DNA from: Agrobacterium cavarae
GTDB lineage: Bacteria; Pseudomonadota; Alphaproteobacteria; Rhizobiales; Rhizobiaceae
Direction: 5' to 3'
Assembly: GCF_004310285.1 (NCBI RefSeq)
Contig: NZ_SISF01000026.1
Coordinates: forward strand, 111,882 to 175,881
DNA: 64,000 bases
In this document: positions 57,819 through 64,000 of the stretch, in pieces
Numbering within the stretch: position 1 is the stretch's first letter
Layout of the letters: each line of letters starts with the position of its first letter
Position numbers and translations under genes: made by a program
The notes under the pieces: generated by a model
What the model was told of the DNA's origin: nothing
The model's input: the letters and a program-made list of their open reading frames with translations, nothing else
Database searches by the model: none

Positions 57819-59138
57819 ATGGCGCTAGGCGAATCGCATCGCTTGCACGAAAGCTTGGCGGCGGTCGAAACGATGACTCGTTTTGCTCTCGCTGTTCTTG
57901 CGCTCGCTTCAGGCGTCTACACGTATCTAGGCGTACGCAGTATTCTAGATGGCTCTCCTACATCAGTCTTTTTTGCAGCCATCATCTACTCCACCTCGGT
58001 TTCAGTGGGAATCTACGCGTTTTGGTCTTACATGGCGCGATTTTACCCGCACGTGACCAGCCGTTCTAGTCGCACGGCTATGTTAGCAGTGATGGCGATT
58101 GGCTGCGTGATGATCCTGGCAATGTCGAGCTGGCTGAATGCCGCTGCGCTTGCGGGGTCAGCTGCCCTCGAACAGCATCTCGCGGAAACTGTTCAAGACT
58201 ACACCGGAGATCTCGATCAGGCGCACCAGAACGCACTCGCAGCACAGAGTCTTTTGCCGGATATTCAACGCGCCAAAGAGCGTTTCGCCCAACTTGCGGC
58301 ATCCGAACGACAGTCAGGGGCGCTGACGGGCACGACTGGTTCCGGCAGCGTCGTCTCGCTTTTGTCGCAGATGTCTTCGCAAATGAATGAGTTGGAGAAT
58401 GGTATCAATGCGTCCAGAGAGCAGGTTACAAGGCTTTTCGAAGAGGGCCAGAAGCGCCTTGAAACCATGCGCGCGCTCGTGTCGGCACCCGGTGTGGTTG
58501 AGCCACGGGCTGATAAATTCTCGTCCGAAGCCGTAGCTCTGACCGGCGTCATCACATCGCTACAGCAAACTTCGATTGCTCCCTCAATTCGCCGCGCTGC
58601 TGACGATCTCTCGCTCGGCTTCATTGCGCCGATCCCAGACGGTGGCGAACAGGACCTTGTCACCCGTCAAGATCGCGTAATGGAAACGATCCGAACCTCT
58701 GTCGCGGCACAATCGAAAGTCCTTTCGGATGCCGCAGATGAAATTCTGTCGCGCGCACCGGTCGCCGAGAGACGTTTCGTGCCGCTCTCGTCGGCGGAAG
58801 CCGTTCTGCGTTACGCTTCCGACTTCATTCCGGCATGGGCGGGGGCAATTTCTATCGATCTGCTACCAGGCGTCATGGTTTTCATCCTCGCTGTGGTTAA
58901 TGGCGCGATCCGCAGGGAAGAAGAGGCAATGCCGTTCGCCGAAAGGGTCACCGTGGCAGAACTAATGCAAACGCTTGCGATGCAGAAGGCAATTGTGGCC
59001 GAAGCAACGTCAGCAAAAGAGCTTCGGGTGACGGAAGATGTCCTTGCTGAAACTGAAAACAGCAAGGAAGATGAAGACGGCCATAAGATCACAAGTATAG
59101 GCGTTAACAAGTCGCCGCGCAAAGGTCCGGTCACGTGA
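57819..59138 (+). CDS. Membrane protein with long coiled coil, 439 aa
   Basis: The family is unknown to me. Three N-terminal helices lie at about residues 19-41, 46-72 and 86-108; a long helical, probably coiled-coil region (about 110-330) follows; a further hydrophobic segment lies at about 345-375; the C-terminal tail is charged. GGAGA seven bases before ATG 57819 supports this start, although the frame opens upstream at 57600. The GTGA overlap with the protease-like gene suggests the two proteins work together at the membrane. Confidence 0.75.
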   Translation: MALGESHRLHESLAAVETMTRFALAVLALASGVYTYLGVRSILDGSPTSVFFAAIIYSTSVSVGIYAFWSYMARFYPHVTSRSSRTAMLAVMAIGCVMILAMSSWLNAAALAGSAALEQHLAETVQDYTGDLDQAHQNALAAQSLLPDIQRAKERFAQLAASERQSGALTGTTGSGSVVSLLSQMSSQMNELENGINASREQVTRLFEEGQKRLETMRALVSAPGVVEPRADKFSSEAVALTGVITSLQQTSIAPSIRRAADDLSLGFIAPIPDGGEQDLVTRQDRVMETIRTSVAAQSKVLSDAADEILSRAPVAERRFVPLSSAEAVLRYASDFIPAWAGAISIDLLPGVMVFILAVVNGAIRREEEAMPFAERVTVAELMQTLAMQKAIVAEATSAKELRVTEDVLAETENSKEDEDGHKITSIGVNKSPRKGPVT

Positions 59139-59923
59139 GACCAGTCGCCGCTTTCAAGGCCATCATTAGCTTGGACGACGGCATACTGATGCGCGGCGTC
59201 TTCTATTTGCTTCTTGCGGCGGCGGCAACTTTTTTGGTGATTGACGTGAAGGAGATCAACGAAGCAGAAGCGGCTCGACCCAGTCTTGAACCATTGCCGG
59301 AGTTGCCAACGTTCCTCCCGCCAAAAGGTCCGCCAGGGGTGCCCGGCGCTCCTCCAGTCCAACCCTCGAGCCCAGAGGAGGTGCTCCGCAGGCCGCTGAC
59401 TTTTAATCTTGTTCCAGGCGGAGTGCTGCATGTTGAGGGCACAATCGATCCCGGTGCAGCCGAACGCTTTTCCCGAGAGATCGAGGCTCGTGGTGAGTAC
59501 ATCAAAATCGTGTCGTTGGACTCACCTGGAGGTTCGGTCGATGATGCGCTAGCTATGGCCAAACTCATTCGGGATAAAGCAATTGCGACTAAGGTCGGCA
59601 AAAGAGCTCTCTGTGCTTCATCTTGCCCACTTGTTTTTGCTGGTGGTGTGACGCGATCGGCAGAGAACGGTGCCGTGGTGGGCGTTCATCAGATTTTCAA
59701 TGCCGGCATTGACCGGGGATCACCCGAGCAAGCGATGTCCAGTGCTCAGGCTATCACCGCACAGGTAACACGACACCTAAACGAGATGGGCATAGGCGCC
59801 GGTTTGTGGATCCACGCGCTGGAGACTGCACCTAACCAGCTCTATTATCTCACGCCGGCCGAAATGTCTAAATACCGGCTGACTACCGAAGCGACCGGGG
59901 TTGTTGGAGCCGATTCTGGCTGA
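59135..59923 (+). CDS. Membrane-anchored ClpP-fold serine protease-like protein
   Basis: This is a 262-residue protein. One N-terminal helix (about 20-37) is followed by a proline-rich linker and a ClpP/crotonase-fold domain. SLDSPGGSVDD at about 127-137 forms the oxyanion region, CASSCPLVFAGG at 160-171 holds the likely nucleophile Ser163, and His185 is a candidate base. It resembles the predicted periplasmic proteins related to ClpP and signal peptide peptidase. Coupled to the preceding membrane protein by GTGA overlap. Confidence 0.85.
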   Translation: MRPVAAFKAIISLDDGILMRGVFYLLLAAAATFLVIDVKEINEAEAARPSLEPLPELPTFLPPKGPPGVPGAPPVQPSSPEEVLRRPLTFNLVPGGVLHVEGTIDPGAAERFSREIEARGEYIKIVSLDSPGGSVDDALAMAKLIRDKAIATKVGKRALCASSCPLVFAGGVTRSAENGAVVGVHQIFNAGIDRGSPEQAMSSAQAITAQVTRHLNEMGIGAGLWIHALETAPNQLYYLTPAEMSKYRLTTEATGVVGADSG

Positions 59924-60080
59924 CCTCTATTATACCGCTTCGCGTGATACATGGATTGGAGACGCAAGAGGCCTCAGCACGAAGGGATGGCCTAAGTCAG
60001 CATTCTATTGACGCGGTGAATGAAGTTTGCAGAAATCCGTTAGGCGCACAGGCGCACAGGCGCTTAGGACGCGTGACCCA

Positions 60081-60413
60081 TTATTCGAACTCAGGAAGCT
60101 TTGTCGTGGCGCGATTTATGTAGTCGACGAGGCCGCGGGCTGCAGCAAATGATTTTACGGCTTCTCCTAAAAGATCCGCAGACATAAGCATCTGGGGTGA
60201 AACGACACGACACGCCCCAAAGTTTCTGAGATTGAAAAAGTCGAGCGCGTCATGATCTTTGACATAAGTTTTACCGCTTGCATGGCGCCCATCGCTCAGC
60301 CCGTTTGGAAAATAAGTGCGGAATAAAGGGGTTGAGGGGATGCTGCACCGGCACATTCTTTCAACCGGAATGGCAGCTTTTCCGGGTAATTCTGAGGGTG
60401 TGCCCTTCGACAT
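60081..60413 (-). CDS. Possible C-terminal fragment of a PIN-like protein
   Basis: The C-terminal 65 residues contain KDHDALDFFNLRNFGACRVVSPQMLM, which resembles the last strand-helix part of PIN-domain toxins (DxDF, then V-x-SP). The N-terminal part of the frame runs antisense into the catalase gene and is probably not coding. It is likely a remnant joined to the truncated catalase at about 60320. Confidence 0.25.
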   Translation of the reverse strand: MSKGTPSELPGKAAIPVERMCRCSIPSTPLFRTYFPNGLSDGRHASGKTYVKDHDALDFFNLRNFGACRVVSPQMLMSADLLGEAVKSFAAARGLVDYINRATTKLPEFE

Positions 60414-60855
60414 GTCTCATATCTACGCTAGCGGAAATCTTGCTGCGGACATGTACTGTAATGTGGCCGCAGAGAGCACCGGGCGCGTGCTTGCCACCCG
60501 ACTTTATAACGCTGCACACGATGACGGCATGAAGGATATGCTTCACTTCATGATTGCGCGCGACACCATGCACCAGCAACAATGGCTTGCGGTGATTGAG
60601 GAGTTAGGGGGAAATGAGGGAGCACTACCTATTCCCAACAGCTTTCCTCAAGAGAAGGAGCACCAGACGCACAACTACGATTTCTTCGCCACGGCATCGG
60701 ATGGCTCAGTTCCGCCTCCCGCGCGGTGGAACGAAGGTCCATCCGTCGACGGGAAAGGGCAATTCTCCGTTTTCCAAAATGTGCCAATGGGGGACGAGCC
60801 TGTGCTGGGCCCAGCGCGTCCGGACAGCGGCGCGCAGAATGAACAGATTGGCTAA
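60316..60855 (+). pseudogene. Manganese catalase, N-terminally truncated
   Basis: The sequence from about 60337 (MLHRHILSTGMAAFPGNSEG) to the end matches the C-terminal two-thirds of dimanganese catalases: ASGNLAADMYCNVAAESTGR and RDTMHQQQWLAVIEELGG carry metal-ligand residues. The first approximately 100 residues, including early Glu/His ligands, are missing, and the upstream sequence reads as a different gene fragment. The remaining 180 residues cannot form the complete active site. A TTCG-loop terminator follows. Confidence 0.75.
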
Positions 60856-60866
60856 CCCAACTGTCT

Positions 60867-60896
60867 GGCCGACCTTCGGGTCGGCCAAGTCGTTTT
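60867..60896 (+). terminator. TTCG-loop terminator after catalase remnant
   Basis: GGCCGACC-TTCG-GGTCGGCC at 60867-60886 is a perfect 8-bp stem with a stable TTCG loop, followed after four bases by CGTTTT. It is oriented for the catalase transcript, 11 bases after the stop. Confidence 0.75.
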
Positions 60897-61283
60897 AAAT
60901 ATGGTCTGGACAAGGGAAAATTCGTGAAAGCGTGCAATCGAGCCTGCCTTGGGTGCTCTCAAAAATTTGTCGCAAGGCGAGTTATCGCCCCGCTAGTTCA
61001 AAATGGGCGGGCCCATCTGCAGCTTCGCAACTTCCGCCAGGGCGTGAAGATTTTTTCATTCTGCTTTTCAAAAGAGCTTTTGTTTTAAGGTCGTATCAAA
61101 GTACATCGCACCTCTCTAATCTGCCGCTTTTAATTGTACGGTATCGTACTTAAGCTTCCCTCGGTTGCGGATTTATCCGATCGGCGTATGATTAGTCCAC
61201 TATCGCCATATCACTGTGCTTCATGTAGGCGGCGCTAGCTAGGGGTTAATACGTGCTCTTGCCTGCTATACAGGAGGTGGCAC
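60897..61283. other. Intergenic region
   Basis: No supported gene. The second half is AT-rich and presumably holds the promoter of the small gene at 61284. Confidence 0.4.
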
Positions 61284-61559
61284 ATGCCAAGCATTGACCA
61301 CAACTATTTTCCCGATGTATCCATCCGAGCTGTCGTGGCTGAACTTGCTGCGCGTTTTACTCTGGTAGAGTCGGCGAAGAGTGGCATCGTCGAGCGATCG
61401 CTCCAAATTATCATGAATAGCCCCGAAATTGATCTTACTGATCCCGTCAGGGAACTCCTCCCCGTGGTTCGTCAGGTCGCTCTTGATCAGTTCAAGTTGG
61501 ATGACGGCGGACACGTGTGTGGGTCTGGTCACTCATCCAACTCGACAGTGCTCTCCTGA
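61284..61559 (+). CDS. Hypothetical protein, 91 aa
   Basis: The protein is not recognised. AGGAGG seven bases before the ATG is a strong ribosome site, which supports a real gene. The sequence is mostly helical (residues 12-72) with a short Gly/Ser-rich tail. It is near, but not coupled to, the ligD gene 537 bases downstream. Confidence 0.6.
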   Translation: MPSIDHNYFPDVSIRAVVAELAARFTLVESAKSGIVERSLQIIMNSPEIDLTDPVRELLPVVRQVALDQFKLDDGGHVCGSGHSSNSTVLS

Positions 61560-62096
61560 TCTGGTGCAACTCCTCCACCTCACTGTCCAAGTTGAAACCG
61601 TACTTTAAAAAGTCGACTTCTTTCCGAAAGACGGCAGCGAATGAAACGGCGCTTTTGTGCTCTCGAGCGCGCAGGAGATCGACCCTATTTCTGTGGCGTC
61701 GGGAATCGCTTCGAGGATGGGGACGCAGTGCATCTGGAGTGGTATAGCGAGAGGGCACCTAATGACTGCCACCAGAAGCGCTCCCTCGACAGTCACCTCC
61801 GCCGGGCAAGGTTTCCCTTTAAAGCGTACGTGGCCCGTCGGTACCGACCACACGCGAGACCCCTTTATGTGGCATTGCCTCTTCCTAGTCAGTTGGGAAA
61901 GCGGCGCTCACCCACGTAGGTCTTTCCCAAGGCAATCTGAAAATCGTCTTCCGGATCTCCAAATTATCAACACATCCAGATCACTGGACAAGAACTAACG
62001 GTGATCAAAATCGTTCGGGAGTCCGAGAAATGAGTGTCTTATGCTTCTGGCGCTGGGGGAAGCTACGCCATTGTTGCTAAGTATGGAGTTGATGCC
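61560..62096. other. Intergenic region before ligD, no supported gene
   Basis: Short overlapping frames occur on both strands (longest about 110 codons) but none has a good ribosome site or recognisable sequence. It may contain decayed coding sequence. The ligD promoter is expected near its right end. Confidence 0.4.
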
Positions 62097-64000
62097 TTGA
62101 CAGACAATCTGACCAAGTACCGATCCAAACGCGACTTCAAGCAGACGCGCGAGCCGAGCGGAGAGATCGAGGTCAAGGCGTCGAACCGCCGCCGCTTCGT
62201 CATCCAGAAGCATGATGCGACCCGCCTGCACTATGATCTCCGCATCGAGCTCGATGGTGTGTTCAAGTCCTGGGCGGTGACGAAAGGCCCGTCTCTCGAT
62301 CCCGGCGACAAGCGGCTTGCCGTCGAGGTCGAGGATCACCCTCTGGACTACGGCGACTTCGAAGGAACGATCCCGAAGGGTCAGTACGGTGGCGGTACTG
62401 TACTGCTATGGGATCGGGGTTACTGGGAACCGGAGGGCAACAGGACGCCTGAGCAGGCGCTTGCCAAAGGCGACTTCAAATTTACGTTGGAAGGTGAACG
62501 CCTCCATGGAAGCTTCGTTCTGGTGCGGATGCGCAACGACCGCGACGGCGGCAAGCGCACGAACTGGCTGCTGATCAAACACCGCGACGGGCACGCTGTC
62601 GAGGAGAATGGTGCTGCCATACTGGAGGACAATCAGACATCCGTCGCCTCCGGCCGAACCATGGAGTCAATCGCCGCCGGCAAGGGCAAAAAGCCCGAGC
62701 CTTTCATGACGCAGGGCGAAACCGTCACGGCAGACGCGGTATGGGACAGCAACGAGGGCCTGGCGGCGGAGGAGCGCAAAGCTGGCACGAAAACCTCTGC
62801 CAAGGCTAAGACGGCTAGAGCAAAGCCTCCCAAGTCCTCAGGTGCCAAATCGGCTATGCCAGCCTTCATCGCGCCGCAGCTCTGCGAGAGCTTGACCCGC
62901 CCGCCGGCGGGCAAAGGCTGGATTCATGAGATCAAGTTCGATGGCTACCGGGTCCAGATGCGCGTCGTTGGCGGCGAGGTCACGCTGAAGACTCGCAAAG
63001 GACTGGATTGGACGTCGAAGTGGCCGGCGATTGCAGAGGCGGCGTCGGCGCTACCTGACTGCATCATCGATGGCGAGATCTGTGCGCTCGATGAGCAGGG
63101 CGCGCCGGACTTTGCGGCCCTGCAGGCGGCACTATCAGAAGGGACAACGGACGACCTCGTCTATTTCGCATTCGACCTGTTGTTTGAGCGCGACAAGGAT
63201 TTGAGGGAGCTTCCGTTGACGGAGCGCAAGTCCCGTTTGGAAACCCTGTTGTCAGACGCGGGCGAGGATCCGCGCCTTCGGTTCCTGGAGCATTTCGAGA
63301 CCGGTGGCGACGCCGTGCTCAAGTCGGCCTGCCGCCTGTCGCTCGAGGGGATTGTTTCCAAGGAAGCGGAAGCTCCCTATGTGTCCGGCCGGACGAAGAC
63401 ATGGGCGAAATCCAAATGCCGTGCCGGCCATGAAGTGGTCATCGGCGGCTACGCTAAGACCAATGGCAAATTCCGGTCACTGCTTGTCGGCGTCTTCAGC
63501 GGCAAGCACTTCGTCTATGTCGGACGTGTTGGGACAGGCTACGGCGCCAAGACGGTCCAGCAACTTCTGCCGAAGCTTCATGAGATGGAAGCCTCCAAAT
63601 CTCCTTTCACCGGAATCGGAGCGCCAAAGAAGTCGGAGGATATCGTTTGGCTGAAGCCCGAGCTTGTCGCCGAGATCGAGTTCGCCGGATGGACGGCGGA
63701 CGGTCAGGTCCGACAGGGTGCGTTCAAGGGCTTGCGCGAAGACAAGCCCGCCGCAGAAGTAGAAGCCGAGGAGCCGGCAGCAACCTCGGATGCGGATGTC
63801 CCTGACCCTGAGACCGAAAAGCCGCCAGCCAGACGTTCTCGTAAGGGAGCAAAGGAAGAGGTCATGGGTGTGATGATCTCAAGCCCCGACAAGGCGCTCT
63901 GGCCGGACGCGGGTGACAAAAAGCCTGTGACGAAGGTCGATCTTGCTCAGTATCATGCAGCGGTCGGAGGGTGGATAATCGATCACATCAAAGGTCGCCC
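62097..64000 (+). CDS. ligD: DNA ligase D, phosphoesterase-ligase-polymerase (partial, runs off window)
   Basis: LigD processes and seals DNA ends in Ku-dependent end joining. The frame is open for 634 codons to the window edge. The 3'-phosphoesterase domain (about residues 1-190) has [12 protein letters not shown] with His39, His45 and Asp47. A low-complexity linker follows; the ligase domain has Lys280 in KFDGYR, IIDGEIC, FDLLF and LEGIVSKE; the polymerase domain begins at about residue 600 ([11 protein letters not shown]). TTG 62097 is the likely start, with GGAG eight bases upstream; the nearby ATGs are out of frame. No ku gene is seen. Confidence 0.93.
   Translation, partial: MTDNLTKYRSKRDFKQTREPSGEIEVKASNRRRFVIQKHDATRLHYDLRIELDGVFKSWAVTKGPSLDPGDKRLAVEVEDHPLDYGDFEGTIPKGQYGGGTVLLWDRGYWEPEGNRTPEQALAKGDFKFTLEGERLHGSFVLVRMRNDRDGGKRTNWLLIKHRDGHAVEENGAAILEDNQTSVASGRTMESIAAGKGKKPEPFMTQGETVTADAVWDSNEGLAAEERKAGTKTSAKAKTARAKPPKSSGAKSAMPAFIAPQLCESLTRPPAGKGWIHEIKFDGYRVQMRVVGGEVTLKTRKGLDWTSKWPAIAEAASALPDCIIDGEICALDEQGAPDFAALQAALSEGTTDDLVYFAFDLLFERDKDLRELPLTERKSRLETLLSDAGEDPRLRFLEHFETGGDAVLKSACRLSLEGIVSKEAEAPYVSGRTKTWAKSKCRAGHEVVIGGYAKTNGKFRSLLVGVFSGKHFVYVGRVGTGYGAKTVQQLLPKLHEMEASKSPFTGIGAPKKSEDIVWLKPELVAEIEFAGWTADGQVRQGAFKGLREDKPAAEVEAEEPAATSDADVPDPETEKPPARRSRKGAKEEVMGVMISSPDKALWPDAGDKKPVTKVDLAQYHAAVGGWIIDHIKGR

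Noticed and set aside
61605..61998. Overlapping frames of 80-113 codons on both strands before ligD
   Set aside because: No ribosome sites, no recognisable motifs and mutual overlap; likely non-coding or decayed.

Overview
The gene content points to a member of the Rhizobiaceae (Agrobacterium/Rhizobium type), most likely an accessory region or large plasmid. Signs of this are two separate ATP-dependent LigD-type ligases, an alphaproteobacterial LexA box (GAAC-N7-GAAC) in front of imuA, a DUF1612 helix-turn-helix gene of the kind common on rhizobial plasmids, chemoreceptors ending in xWxxF, many ABC uptake operons and several mobile elements. The assignment is inferred from families and style; no rRNA or complete tRNA was seen.

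Layout. 1-4 kb: two unknown ORFs, a stand-alone ligase, and a decayed SOS mutagenesis cassette (imuA intact, imuB broken, dnaE2 absent). 4-11 kb: a chemoreceptor, a small gene coupled to an HD-GYP phosphodiesterase, an AraC regulator and three unknown genes. 11-14 kb: a tyrosine recombinase, an HxlR regulator and a convergent NmrA-like reductase. 14-18.7 kb: a Tn402/Tn5053-like tniA-tniB-tniQ module with a convergent serine resolvase; tniA has an in-frame ochre stop and tniQ a frameshift. 19.2-31.4 kb: an accessory island. It holds a DUF1612 protein, a minus-strand operon (ComEC-like metallo-beta-lactamase, fused E2-E1-JAB protein, four-helix membrane protein), a divergent plus-strand operon (winged-helix protein, KGGVGR-type ATPase, nitrilase-fold protein), four tandem 22-bp repeats resembling a transposon end, and a DUF4143 ATPase.

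31.7-42.3 kb: a peptide-type ABC transporter operon ending in a beta-lactamase-fold hydrolase, facing a tannase-family esterase, a second such hydrolase and a LysR regulator. 42.6-49.0 kb: a GntR-led uronate operon (kduI, kduD, polar-solute ABC transporter, kdgD). 49.7-53 kb: a LysR gene divergent from three coupled short-chain dehydrogenases, the middle one lacking its catalytic lysine. 53-64 kb: a second chemoreceptor, a two-frame IS5-type element, a SUKH-family protein, a membrane protein coupled to an exported ClpP-fold protein, a truncated manganese catalase, and a LigD (phosphoesterase-ligase-polymerase) running off the right edge.

The most exciting part is 20.4-29.8 kb. Two tightly coupled three-gene operons lie back to back beside transposition genes. 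One is a ubiquitin-conjugation-like module without a visible ubiquitin-like protein or CD-NTase. The other pairs a signalling-type ATPase with a nitrilase-fold enzyme. Both look like antiviral or conflict systems, but that role is inferred.
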